A DNA stretch of 64,000 nt. Origin: Limanda limanda. Taxonomy: Eukaryota; Chordata; Actinopteri; Pleuronectiformes; Pleuronectidae. This document shows, piece by piece, positions 1 through 12,600 of this stretch. Position numbers and translations under genes: made by a program. Below the pieces are notes generated by a model. The model was given only the letters and a program-made list of their open reading frames with translations, was not told the DNA's origin and did no database searches. Each line of letters opens with the position of its first letter. Within the stretch, counting starts at the first letter, position 1. Where the stretch lies: NCBI RefSeq assembly GCF_963576545.1, contig NC_083645.1:1736001-1800000 (forward strand). Direction: 5' to 3'.

Positions 1-187
1 GATGTAGCCACTGTGGCAGGTTAACATACATTAGTCATCTATGTCTGATCACATAAAGAAAAGTTGGACTTACTTTCGATTATTTTCACCATGTTGACAA
101 TACTGTGAAGCAGGCAGCCAAACATCTATCTCAGTAGTAGCCTATTACACAATACCAGTGATGTTGAGGTTATTTGTGTGGCATTAA

Positions 188-672
188 AGGGACTCTTACC
201 TTTGTTGCATTTGAGAATTACAGCACATTCAAATCATCCCGCCTTCCTCCAATGCCCCACCCCCTCGTTCCCATCCGCAGTGTTTTTTTGAAGAAACTTT
301 ATTTACAAGCAGACTTACAATTACTGCCTCCGCGCACGCACGTGAGTTTTTGTTTACCAAAGCAATGGATTCGGTAAGTTATATACATTTACATTCACAT
401 GCCCTGATGACGCGGGCCCGAATGCGCCACAAGAAGCAGACGGAAAACCTGCATGTCCATGCAGCAAACAGACAGGTCTGTCGGCCAATAAGGTCCTTCG
501 GTCCGAAGAATTTTATTGGTTGAAGTTTTCACTAAATATTATGAGAGTGAAATAATTGTTTGTTTTTACTCCTGGTGGGTCTGTCTTGCATTTTAGAGTG
601 TCATTACCTTATTAATACCAATTTAACCTTATCCAAAAAAAGTGTAAAAATGCAACAAAGGTAAGAGTCCCT
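188..672. mobile_element. TTAA-flanked MITE with perfect 25-bp inverted ends
   Basis: Bases 188-212 (starting AGGGACTCTTACC) are the exact reverse complement of 648-672. TTAA lies just outside each end (184-187 and 673-676), as expected for a 4-bp target duplication. TTAA duplications with short inverted ends are typical of piggyBac and Kolobok superfamily elements. At 485 bp with no open frame, this is a non-autonomous copy that needs a transposase from elsewhere. The interior has a short GC-rich stretch (about 325-460) and an ATGGATTCGGTAAGT string at 364-378 that looks like a start codon followed by a splice donor. Which superfamily mobilises it is not decided by the sequence. Confidence 0.85.
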
Positions 673-676
673 TTAA

Positions 677-2280
677 GCAACATAGGCAAACAATTTGTTT
701 TTTGAATGTTTTAATTGACTTCTTATCTCATAGGCTAAAAGAACAAAGCTAAGCTAGCAGGAGATACTGGTTTTGTACAGTTTCTTTAAAAGGCATCACA
801 AATACAAAATGTCAAAAGAGTGAATAATGAATGGAATCACTTTTTGCTGCCTTTTAATATTTCCTACTTCATTACATACATACAAGTATTGGTGATGCTA
901 CAAGACTTTCAACATTTAATTTAATTGGCTTTCTTGTACGACATACACTGTAATGACGATTGATATTCCTGCAATTTATAAAAATGTGCGTAAATTTCAA
1001 CCAGTTTATGCAAACTGTGAATATTGCATTTCCTCCCTTTGAGGAAAGAAAAATGATGGCACGTCGTTGCAGTGCTGAACTCTGGCAGCACTACACCTGT
1101 GCCACAGAGATGAAAGCCAGGGCAAAAACAGTTGGCAAGGCTTAGCTGCACCATGCTGCTGCTCATTCAGCTCATGGCACAGTTTATGGTAAAAATGAAA
1201 ATGACTCAGATGAGTGTACAAACATTTTTATAAGCGCAACTTTCATCTGCATAGTGTCAGCTGGATGGTAGAATAACAATGTTCATCCAGACTTTTGTCA
1301 GAAAATCAAGCTCAATTATACTAGTGAGGGGACAACTCCATTTGAACAAAATAATTAAGCAAGACATGGACCAATTTTGACCAAACTTATTATTTTACTT
1401 TTGAGGGTATCTACAGATGATTGCTCAAAGGTAAAGATAAATAAAACAAATATTCAATTGAATCCAATATAGACATGACCTAATGCTAAGAGGGGTCTAA
1501 ACTTGATCCTATGGTAGGAATTATGTCATGACGTCACTGTAAAGTCAAAAGTTTTGTTATGCAATGTAGAGATGCCTTTTTTTTTACAACCAATAATATT
1601 GGAGACACAATTTACAGCTTGTTTCGTTTCATAAATGGCACGAAACCCATCTTGCTTACTTTAGCATTATTAAATATAGAGTAAAAATTGTGAATTGCCC
1701 GACTGGGGTATACACAGCATGTGCATTGATCATCCAAACTTTGTACAGTGCAGTATCATAAATACCCATTTTATTGGTTAGCACTTTGATACACAAGCTA
1801 TTTTTGACATTGTAAGGGTAATACAGTAAATAATAATTATTCAAAAACTAAGAAAGAGAAACTTTAAATAAGGATTGGTGAAGTTCAAAAAAACAAGTGA
1901 GGAACTCCTGAAATTCTGAATGATGAAATTAATTAACTGCAAAGATATTCAAAATAAAAATAGGTCAGGTCACTTTTTACCCATGTTGTGTATAGGAAGT
2001 AGAAATAGAGTCTGACTGATGTCTGTATCATGTCTGTAGTTGCTGTGAACAGGTGCTCAGCTGCAACTACATTAGAGGCTACACTGGTGACATGTGGTGG
2101 TGTGAGCTGTGGTTCAGGTAGTACAAGTCATTAACATAACGTATTGTAGCAGCACAGATGTTTAATGAGCACAAATGGCCCCTCCACTTCCCTTTCCCTT
2201 AGTAATAATGGTTTGGGTGAAGCATCATAGACAATACATCCACAGATGCTGAGACACATGCAGGCTGTGACACTAATCCA

Positions 2281-2283
<3 letters not shown>
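677..2283. other. Unannotated AT-rich DNA
   Basis: I see no convincing exon, RNA gene or repeat family here. Open frames are short and overlap on both strands. Short A and T runs occur but there is no array. Confidence 0.5.

Positions 2284-2324
<41 letters not shown>
2284..2324. repeat. (CA)n microsatellite, about 20 units
   Basis: An almost uninterrupted CA dinucleotide run. The open frames across it encode only His-Thr or Cys-Val repeats and are not genes. Confidence 0.97.
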
Positions 2325-2326
<2 letters not shown>

Positions 2327-3765
2327 CTGAAGCTCATTAAAGGGGCTGACAGGCAGAGTAACGAGGGCTTCCCTCACTCATCTGATGTGACAGTGTTGCT
2401 TGGTTATGAGCGCTTAGAGAGGATTTACTGCCCCCCCCCCCACCCACCTTCCATCATACTGTCACCAGCAAGCCCAGCATCAGAATTCAAAGAAGGTCTC
2501 CTACAATTTATGCATGTGTATCACTTTTTTAAGATGGTGAGAGTAACCTGAGGTCTGAACTATGAAGTAATGTCGAGACATTCAGGATTCTTTGTTCATC
2601 ATCTGGATTCAGCCGTCCTGATGACGGTCCTGGTTAGCAACTGCAGATTTTACAAGTAAACACATTCATGATGAAGAAATGTTGTTGTTAGTTATAAGAA
2701 AAAAATGCCAGAACCATTAATGAGAGTAAACACTGAAAGCTGCAAGGAAATTCAATTACAGTGACATTTCAGAAAGGGACCATTCTGAATAACTGTATAT
2801 TAGCATAGGATATTTAAAGTTAATCTTTGAGTGATCATTTTTTTGTCTCTTTGTCTGATAATGAACAACTTATTATGAACAGAAGCTTATTAAGTAATAT
2901 CAGACTTGACGCAGCCAGGGCAGAAAGAGAAAGAGGAGAGGATTAGTCTCATGAGGTCAATCTGAATTGTTCTTTTTAAAATCATGGGAAATATTTACAG
3001 CGTGTGGATTTTTTTTTCTTACAAAAGATATTAGAGGCTTTCATTTATTCAGTTCAGTTTATTTCCAGATTGTCTCCCCATGTTGTTTGGAATTGCACTG
3101 ATAGAATAACAGTCAAAACATATTACCACAAAATGTTGTGATAATATTTATAAGCCTATGTTTTTATTAATTTTTAATTTAAAAAATGCTCCCTCTCTTT
3201 GTTAGCGGCTGTTTTTAAAGCCGGAGAGATCCATTCTATCGGTGACTCTGGTTTTCCAGTAGTCTGATTGATCACTAATTTCATTGACTGTTGCAGCCAT
3301 GCTCCAATTGTGGATTTATGTTGACTATTACCTGTAGGTGTGAGCAGATATTAGTCTGTATGTTTCTACTATTTTGAACGCAGAGTGAGAAAAATTGTAT
3401 AGCAAAACGATTAATTACAACCAATATCATTGATGGATCCATGTCCATGTTAAGCCAGATGTTCTTCTGGCTATTCAAGTTAAGCTTTGCATAAAAGCAT
3501 TTTCCCGACCCCCAGCTTGGCGGCTCAAACCTGCATACTGACCCCTCCAGAACCTTTCATACCATTCCTGTAACAGACTAATATCTGGCTAATGATAAAA
3601 ATAATAATAATACCCCAAAACCCCACCACATACAATAAATCTCACTATATGCACAGACACTCACATATCACAACTATGTACCTGGAACATTTTATTTTCC
3701 TTATCTCTCAACCTGTGTTGCAAAGCAGGTACATTTATCATGTATCCATCACTCAACCATCACTG
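2325..3765. other. Unannotated DNA
   Basis: No supported gene. It includes a C-rich run at about 2431-2445 and AT-rich sequence with scattered short frames. Confidence 0.5.
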
Positions 3766-3866
3766 TTGAGTTGCTCTATATTGTAAGGTCTCGACTTTAC
3801 TATGTTTATTGTCATGAGATAATGTATGTATGTATTTGGAGCTATACAAATGAAATTGAATGGAAA
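3766..3866 (+). repeat. LINE 3'-end fragment (L2/CR1-type tail)
   Basis: The segment ends GCTATACAAATGAAATTGAA. This resembles the 3' end of the L2 in this window, whose sense strand reads GCTATACAAATAAAACTTGA just before its tail. A ...CTATAnAAATAAAATTGA end is common in teleost L2/CR1 elements. Only the last ~100 bp are recognisable, as expected for a 5'-truncated or decayed copy. Confidence 0.5.
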
Positions 3867-4059
3867 TTAATCTCCGATTGACTCTTATTTTGATATTTAG
3901 TTTTAAGTTAATCACTATATTGAATCTCTCCTTCATTTTCCCTCTCCTGACTTTAACTGAACTATATACAGAGGTTCCATTGAAGTAAAAAAACGTCTTC
4001 AAGATGTTCACGAGTTCACCTTCACCTTCACCTTCATCCTATTTATTTTCTCTACTCTT

Positions 4060-4240
4060 GTCTGTGAAGATTCTCAGTCATCCAGGTCATGTTTGTTGTA
4101 AGTGCTGTATAAAATAACAGCACTTACCGTTTTAATAACCCCACCAGAGGTTAAATACCCACTAGTCAGTTAGAACTGAAGATGCCTCTCAGATGAGAGG
4201 TAACCCCTATTTCAGGAATCCAGTTGCTCTTGTAAAGCAC
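4060..4240. repeat. Dispersed teleost repeat fragment, family uncertain
   Basis: The stretch runs from TCTGTGAAGATTCTCAGTC through GTTAGAACTGAAGATGCC to CCAGTTGCTCTTGTAAAGCAC. I recognise this as a degraded copy of a widespread fish repeat whose usual form has GATGAGAGGTGAAAC. I suspect a link to Penelope-like or LINE 3' regions but cannot show it. A short TTCACC tandem (about 4015-4036) lies just before it. Confidence 0.35.
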
Positions 4241-6208
4241 TTCTCTATTACTCAGTTTTTTTCAAATTCTTTTCACTCCCACTTGGCTTCCTTGTCTATT
4301 CTGCCTGTTACAATTCTCTTCTCTCTTTTTCTTTCTCTTTTCCCATTTACCCCATTTTTGCTTTCTTTGAAATGCCTGCTGCATGCCTACTCATTGAAGT
4401 CCAGCTGGCTACTTTATTAAGTTCAAATGCAGAATAACACAGGCCTTTATTTCAGGCAGAGTTCGATTAAATTACTTTCTATTCCATTCTAATTCCGCCA
4501 TGTGTTATTGTTCTTATTAACAATATCAAGCCTTGTCTCGTCCTGCTTCTGTTTACCTTTACAAACCAACACACAGCGGGAATGGAATAAATTACTTTTG
4601 GAAACCTGGAAACAACAAACATGTAGAAAAGTCATAGTTTCATCATCTCTATTTCGCAAGAAGGGCCTGATTTATCCTTATAATAATTAGTGAACAATCT
4701 ATGAAGTAATGAGAAACAAGTCCACCACATTGAGACTCTCATCTCTAACAGTAGCGGCCCTGCTTTATTTTAAATACAGAGGATGATTATTATTTTAAAA
4801 ACATTTCTTCCTCTCCATGGCCCAAGCTCATGCTTAGAAAAAATACCATGTGCTTTGTACTAGCGATGATTATGTTCCTTAGGATCACAACTGGCACAAC
4901 CTCTGTAGTAATTCCAGTCAAGGTCAAATAAAAGATGAGTTACCTGCTTCTTTATTGATCTTTATTGGGAAACTGTCTATTTTTTATGTCCACACATTTC
5001 TTCTGTACAGAGGTCAGAGGTCAGAGGCAGCTACATTTACACAGCTCCTGGAGCAGGAGAGATCCATGGAAAATCTGACTGGAAAAAGAAACCCCTAGAT
5101 TTCTGTTTCTGTATTTCATGAAAAATGAACATAACAAAACAAAACTAGCATACAATTGAATTGTTACTCTATTTCTCTATTTTCTACACTCTTTATGGAA
5201 ACTGCTCACAATTAGCCAGTGAAGGCTAGGAGCCTGGTTCAATATTTAGTTACACAATGTCAGCGCTAATCTACAGATGAGAAGGAATTACTGGAATAAT
5301 AATACAAAAAATATAGCGATTAAAATCCATCATTGGTTGCACAATAAATCCTCTGACTCTCAGTTTTACTGATGGTGTTCTGCAGTTTAGCTATTGGATG
5401 TCAATTTTCTTCTGTTTCTGTCTTTTAGAATATTATGTCTAGTATAGAAAGGAAAAATGACTATATTCTTATTGCATAAAAAATAATTTGCTGCTGCGAT
5501 TAATTGACTTTCCCCTATGCTGAATCAATAAAGGTGCATTGTATCTCGTTTAAACAACCACTCAAGATGTTTCAATCTATGCGTCTCATTCACCTATTCA
5601 TAAAGAACTTCTAAAAAGTATGTCGCGCTTTCCTAGCACACGTCACTTACACACTGCTGGCACAGCTGTCAGGGGCAATCATGCCCAATGACACCTCCGC
5701 ATACAAACCAGCTCTTTCTCCAAAGCCACAGATGCACTTATCTCAATCTTCCTCCCCAAATTGGCACAAGTCAAAACCTTTGTTGATGCCAGTATTGACC
5801 TGGTTTTTGTAATGGCTGTCCTGTGCTCAAATGAAGATACCATGATACAGAGAGATGACACTAGTTATACCTAGCAAAAAAATGTCTTAACTTTGGTCTC
5901 ACTCAGAAAGACTCTTCGTAAAAACCTATGTAAATCCATGTTCACCCTATTTGACATTGTGAGAGGAGAGGTACTGTGTTGGTGTGTGTTCACCCTCTAC
6001 TCTGCTCTTGCATACAATACACCCTTCAAGGATAACACAAACAGAGATATACAGAAAATATTTCTCAAGGAGAATCCATAGATGAGAGCCACTCTTTCAC
6101 CTGAGCTTCAAACAAATCCTCTCTGGCATTTCCACATCCGCTGCCAGTGCAAAAAAACCAAACAGCCTTGAGAGCATATACAAGAATAAATGACAAAATT
6201 CTTCACAG
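4241..6208. other. Unannotated DNA
   Basis: No supported gene. The AT-rich sequence carries short open frames only, and no array or inverted ends were recognised. Confidence 0.5.
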
Positions 6209-6253
6209 CGTGTGTATGTGTGTGTATGTGTGTGTGTGTATGTGAGTGTGTTT
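6209..6253. repeat. Interrupted (GT)n microsatellite
   Basis: GT repeats broken by periodic TA dinucleotides (TGTGTATG units). Confidence 0.93.
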
Positions 6254-6315
6254 GTCACAGAGGCTCCTCCTGACCTTTCTTAATGTCTGCATTCAGTTTT
6301 CACTTCGATTCATTA

Positions 6316-8836
6316 GGGCCCGAGCACCGAATGGTGAGAGGCCCTATTGAAATTGTAAGGATTATTAGGGCCCGAGCACCTCCGGTGGGAGGCCCTATTG
6401 AAATTGAAAGGATTATTCTGAGCGTAGTGAAAGGGCTTTTTGAGGGCTTTCCCATGCTCAAAAACTTTCTAAAGTTTGCAGTAAATTAGAGAGTGGTGGA
6501 AATTTACTTATTCTGGAGTAATTTGAAATGGGCGTGGCAAAATAGCTCAACAGCGCCACCTACGGAAAGCCCCCTCAGTTAGCTTTAACCGATCCTCACG
6601 AAAATAAAGACAATTGTGTATCATGACGAGACGCACAAGAAAGCCTCTTGGAGCTTATGAAAAACGCAACAGGAAGTCCGCCATTTTGGATTTAGTGGCC
6701 ATTTTTGCCATATTCCACATTTTTACTTTGATGTACTTGTCGTAGAGCTTTCATCGGATCAACTTAAAATTTAGACGAGTGTCATCACAACAAGATGGAG
6801 TACTAAAGTTATCAAAAGATCAACTTTTCACCAGAGCGTGGGACCGTGGCCTGGCGTCAAAGTTTGATTAAACGCCATCAAAACACGGGCGTCTGTATCT
6901 CGGACATATTTGGTCCAATCGAGTCCAAACTCGACACATAAGACAAGAGTCGCGACCCGAAGACATAAACACAGAAATCGTGACTTAAAATCACAGCGCC
7001 ACCTGCTGGCTACAGGCAGTATTCTGGAGAATTTGGAAATGGGCGTGGCAAAATGGCTCAACAGCGCCCCCTGGAACCCAGCCCCTAGGTTTCCACATAA
7101 CCGATTTTCACCAAAATCGGGCAAGAGGTGTATCGTGACTAATCATGAAAAAAAGTCACAAAGGGCATTATGAAAAACGCAACAGGAAGCCCGCCATTTT
7201 GGATTTAGTGGCCATTTTGGCCATTTTTGTGATTTTTGCTTTGTCGTACTTGTCCCAGGGCTTTCATCAAATCAACTTCAAATTCAGATGAGTGTCATCA
7301 CAACAAGATGGAGAAAAAAACTGACTTCAAAAATCAACTTTTCGCCACACCGTGTGACCTTGGCGTGGCGTCAAAGTTTGATTAAACGCCATCAAAACAC
7401 GAGGTTCTGTATCTCGGACAAACACGATCCAATCGAGTCCAAACTACACACATAAGACAAGAGACCCGGCTTGATGACATCTGCACTGAAATCATGACTT
7501 AAAATCACAGCGCCCCCTGGTGGCAACAGGAAATGTCTTGTTTTTTGCATGTCTTACACTTGGATTTATTCCTCCTCATCCACTGACCTCAACCATGTCA
7601 AACTCTTTCAAATGAGTCTCAAGACATTGATAATGAAGATGTAAGATTACTGTGACTTTTCGTCAAACACAGTATTAATGGCGTGGCATCAAAGTTCATC
7701 AAGTCGCCGTGAAACACGAAATTGCTGTAACTTCCGTGTTCATGGTTCCATCTCACTCAAACTACATGTGTGTGTTTACATCCCCCCCCTGAAGATATTC
7801 ATATGGTTTTAAGAAATGGGCGTGGCAAAAAAACTGACTAGCGCCCCCTAAAGGGCAGCCCCGGCACTACGATTGGCCGACATGTACAAAAATTGATTAT
7901 GGCATGTGTCTTTTCATAACAAACAAATAAGTCTCTTGGATCAATATGTTAGACCAAACAGGAAGCCCGCCATTTTGGATTCAGTGGCCATTTTGACTAT
8001 ATTCCACATTTTTACTTTGACATACTTGTCCCAGGGCTTTTATCAGTTCAACTTTAAATTTAGATGAGTGTCATCACAACAAGATGGAGATAAAAAATGA
8101 TTAAGGGATTGTTTTTTTCGTCACACCGTGTGACCGTGGCGTTGCGTCAAAGTTCATCAACTCGCCGTGAAACACGAAATGCTGTTACTTCAGTGTTCAT
8201 GGTTCTATCTCACTCAAACTACATGTGTGTATCAACAGCCACCCCCCCCCCTGAAGATATTCATATGGTTTTAAGGCCGTGTGACCGTGGCGTCGAAGTT
8301 TGATTAAACGCCATCAAAACACGTTGTTCTGTATCTCGGACATATATTGTCCAATCAAGTCCAAACTAGACATTTAAGACTAGAGTCCCGGCCTGATGAC
8401 ATCTACACAGAAATCATGACTTTAAATCACAGCGCCCCCTGGTGGCTACAGGAAGTGAAGCGTTTATTGTCCAATTGAGTCCAAACTAGACATGTAAGAC
8501 TAGAGTCCCGGCCTGATGACATCTACACAGAAATCATGACTTTAAATCACAGCGCCCCCTGGTGGCTACAGGAAGTGAAGCGTTTATTGTCCAATTGAGT
8601 CCAAACTAGACATGTAAGACTAGAGTCCCAGCCTGATGACATCTACACAGAAATCATGACTTTCAATCACAGCGCCCCCTGGTGGCTACAGGAAGTGAAG
8701 CTTTTATCCTTGCCACAGAGAGGAAAACGTATCCAACGCGGAGACGTGCGCTTGCTCATCGACCGCTCTCTCCCCCGACCGCAACAGACTTCAACGTGCA
8801 GGTGCTCGGGCCCGCAAGTGCTACAACGTAGCCCTA
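6316..8836. mobile_element. 2.5-kb non-coding element with GGGCCCGAGCACC ends
   Basis: GGGCCCGAGCACC occurs at 6316-6328 and again at 6368-6380, and its exact reverse complement lies at 8801-8813. The right edge probably reaches about 8836, where TAGCCCTA mirrors the left TTAGGGCC. The left end is a duplicated ~52-bp unit. The interior is a series of diverged repeats. CCATTTTGGATT..GTGGCCATTTT occurs near 6682, 7194 and 7970, ATGGGCGTGGCAAAA near 6529, 7039 and 7816, and an 'AGCGCC-CCT' motif at least seven times. No open frame looks like a transposase. I recognise it as a common teleost interspersed family but cannot name its superfamily. A target duplication was not identified. Confidence 0.65.
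8341..8700. repeat. Three tandem 120-bp units inside the GGGCCCGAGCACC element
   Basis: Units at 8341-8460, 8461-8580 and 8581-8700 align at a period of exactly 120 bp. The second and third differ at very few positions, and the first diverges mainly in its opening bases. Each unit ends in AGCGCCCCCTGGTGGC followed by CAGGAAGTGAAG. Confidence 0.95.
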
Positions 8837-9638
8837 GTTTGTGAATGTGTTTGTAATACTGGCCTCTATTGTCGCAGCTCAAATCAAAAATCATTTAAAA
8901 AAAGATAATTCAAAGATAAAAGGATAATTCTTGGCCACATACTAAAAATGAAAATGTGCAAGATAGAAAAAGTCTTCAAGAGCCTCCATTTTCTGAAGAT
9001 AAATAACAGTTTAAGTATACATTTCTAATTAAAGGCACAAAAAAATACTGTATGTTCTTGTAGACCAGAGTTCACTGTTAGAAACTAACGCAGCCTTTGT
9101 TACTCTATGTGTGACTTCAATTCCCCAAGGGAAGCTGTAAAGAAAGCTTGTTGTTTTGCAGAAGGCTGCTGAGAAACACACACATACACACACATGCATC
9201 TACTGAAAGGTTAGCTTTGACACGTTACTTGGCATTTTCGAGGCAGTAAACCCCCATCAAGCGAACACAGCCATGTGTGACCAACATGGCTGCTTGGCGA
9301 TGCCCTACACCGTGAACACGTTGAGCACCAACAGCTGAGGGCTTTTCGAGGTGTGGCAGCTGAAACTCGTGGCAGCAGAGAAAGAGAGAGAAAAAAGGAG
9401 CTGATGAGATCCCAATGTCTTCTGATAAAAGATTGGTGACTTCAGTTTCCAGCAGATGACTGTCAGGAAAAAATAAATAAAACTGAGCTGCAACTCTTTA
9501 AAATGTTGTTAGGTGACATCAGTGGAATGCAGATGGCATGAGTAACAAACACTGTCTGTCATTTAATAAGAGAAGTCAACAAGTGGAGAAGCTATCTTCA
9601 TGTCATACACTCACTCACTGAGGATCAGTCAAGAAGAC
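8837..9638. other. Unannotated DNA before the LINE
   Basis: No supported gene. An interrupted CA stretch (about 9176-9195) is the only simple repeat. The sequence AAGAAGAC at 9631-9638 may be the left target duplication of the LINE that follows. Confidence 0.45.
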
Positions 9639-12600
9639 GACAGCCTACACGCGGCCTTCCCTGTGAGTAACAAGAGATGGTGCAAGACCAACTTGTGAAA
9701 CGAATGTCGCCAACCAAACAAAGAGCTGGCAGGACAAGGAACGGAGAAGCGCCCCACTCAGGACGCACGGTCATCCTGACCGTCGAAAACCGTGGTCTTC
9801 CAGTGCTCCAACTCAACGTCGAGGGCCTCACCACCGCCAAACTCGAAATCGTACGTCACCTGGCTGATTCCAATGGGGCAGCGGTTGTACTCCTGCAGGA
9901 GACACACTGCACTAACAATAACATCCTCAAGATGCCAGGTTTCCATCTCGCTGGGTCCATTCACAGCAAGCAGCACGGAGTGGCAACCTTCGTGAGGACT
10001 GAACTAACCTGGTCAGCCACTAGCCAATCCCCACCAGGCTCCAACATCGAGTGGCTGGTTACTAAAATCCAGGAAACTTCAGTCATCAACGTATATAAGC
10101 CCCCACCATCAGAGCTGTCTGCTACGTCACTCCCGCCCATAACTGCCCCCGCCATCTACGCAGGTGACTTCAACTGTCAACACACAGATTGGGGTTACAA
10201 CTACACAACATCAAACGGAGTGGTGCTGAGTGAATGGGCCTCCAACACCGATGCCCTGCTACTGTACGACCCCAAGGAGCCGCCAAGCTTCTTCTCTGCA
10301 CGCTGGAACACCTCTACCAACCCGGACCTGGCCTTCGCTGTGTGCCGGAGCAATGACCCGAAACCGGAGAGACGCGTCCTAGACAGGTTTCCCCGCTCAC
10401 ACCACCGACCGTCCATCATTAAAGTCCCATCACTGGTGCAACCGGTACCAGGGAAACCTGTCAAAAGATGGAACTTTCGAAAAGGCCAACTGGGAGTCAT
10501 TTGCTCAGGAGACAGAAAGAAGGATTGCTAGTCTGCCAGAACCTGATGCAGCCAACGTGGACACCGCCTATGAAGCCTACTGTAAGGGTTCCTCCTAGGA
10601 GCGGCAAAAAAGACCATCCCACGCGGCTACAACAGGAACTACATCCCTGGCTGGGACGAGGAGTGCAGCCGCCTCCTGAGCGCCCACCAGAGGGCTATCT
10701 CCAGGGAAGATGTGGATGCGACTGCAGAAGCACTGCTTCAGAGACTGGACACCACACACAGAGACAGATGGACTGAAGTTGTTGAGTCAATTGACTTTAC
10801 CCACTCTAGTCGGAAGGCGTGGCAAACCATCAACCGGCTAACAGGCAGATGCACAAAGCCCCCAAGCTGCCCAGTCACAGCAGATGCCATCGCGTCCGAG
10901 CTCCTGAAAAACGGTCGCTTCCCAGACGCAGACAAAGATGTTGCCCGTCTGATAACGCAGGAGGTGACTTCCCTCTCCAGGGTGGCCAGTGCGGATTCCA
11001 ACCTCTCAGGAGAATTCACAGCAGACGAACTCAGTAAGGCCATAAGCAAGCTCAAGCCAGGCAAAGCTCCAGGACGTGACAACATCCACCCAGAGTTTGT
11101 TATGCACCAGAGCACAATAACATCCAGCTGGCTCTGTGCATTCTTCTCATCCTGCTACCAGAGATGCAAGCTGCCCAAGATCTGGCGCCGTGCTTCCGTA
11201 ATCGCCCTGCCAAAGCCAAACAAACCTGCGGAAGACCCCAAGGCATACCGACCCATATCGCTGCTCTGTGTTCCATTTAAAATCCTGGAAAGAATGATCC
11301 ACTGCCGCATTGAGCCAGTGATTGACCCACAGCTTCCACAGGAACAGGCCGGTTTCCGTCGCGGTAGGTCCACAGTGGACCAGGTTACACTTCTGTCTCA
11401 AGACATCGAGGACAGCTTCCAGGATAATGAGAAAGCTGGGGTAGTGTACCTGGACTTGACCGCCGCGTACGATACCGTCTGGCACCGCGGACTTCACCTG
11501 AAGCTGCTGAGGACAATAACCGATCGACATATGGTGAAATTCATCATGGAGACGTTGTCTAACCGCAGTTTTGTCCTACAGACCAGCGATGGCCAGCGCA
11601 GTAGGCTAAGAAGACTACGGAACGGTGTCCCACAGGGCTCGGTCCTTTCTCCGATGCTGTTTAATATTAACATCTATGATCTACCAGACACAGCATCCAG
11701 AAAGTACGGCTACGCAGACGATCTCGCAATCATGCTGAGAAGACCCACATGGAAGGCAATGGAAGACGGTCTCAACCAAGACATGGTCGTCCTAGTAGCC
11801 TACCTACGAAAGTGGCGCCTGCAACTCAGCACCGGCAAGACTGTTACAGCAGCATACCATCTCTGCAACAGAGACGCCAAGAGGGAACTGGAGGTATACA
11901 CCGACTGGTGCCTGGAGTCCCAGCAAGCGCCTAAATACCTTGGTGTGCGTCTGGACCGGACACTGACCTTCAAACAACATCTCGAAGATGTCCGGGCAAA
12001 GACAATATCAAGGGTCGCACTGATCCGTCGCCTCGCTGGCACAACCTGGGGAGCCACTTCCAAGACACTACGGGTATCCACCCAAGCCCTGGTCTTTTCA
12101 GCAGCGGAGTACTGTGCCCCAGTATGGAGCAGAAGTCCACACACAAAAATGGTGGATGTGGCTATCAACAACGCCCTCCGGATCATCACTGGATGCCTGA
12201 AGCCTACCCCAATCGTCCTGCTGCCAGTCCTAGCAGGAATCGCACCGGCTGGCCTACGACGAGAGGCTGCCACTCTCGTCCTGGCAAGGAAAGCACGGAA
12301 GCATGACTGGCACATCCTCCATGACACCACAGAGACAGCAGCTCCTCTGAGCAGACTCAAGTCCCGCCACCCTTACAACAAGGCGGCACAAGAGTTGCTC
12401 CGGTCCACCACTGAGGACCTGTCCAAAGATGGATGGCTGGCGGCAGCTTGGAAACAGGAGTGGGAGAGGGCTGGGCCAACCCAAATCCACCACTACATCT
12501 TGGATCCAGGAGATGGAGCCACAGGAGACCTTCTTCCACGCCGGCAATGGACTCTGCTTAACCGTCTGCGTACTGGGGTCGGTCGGTTCAAATCTTCAAT

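Noticed and set aside
4150..4215. Possible hammerhead ribozyme, because this repeat family often carries GATGAG..GAAAC
   Set aside because: Here the second core strand reads GGTAACCCC with no GAAA, and flanking helices are not evident.
11800..12360. 186-codon minus-strand frame inside the LINE
   Set aside because: It is antisense to the reverse transcriptase coding region and has no independent support.
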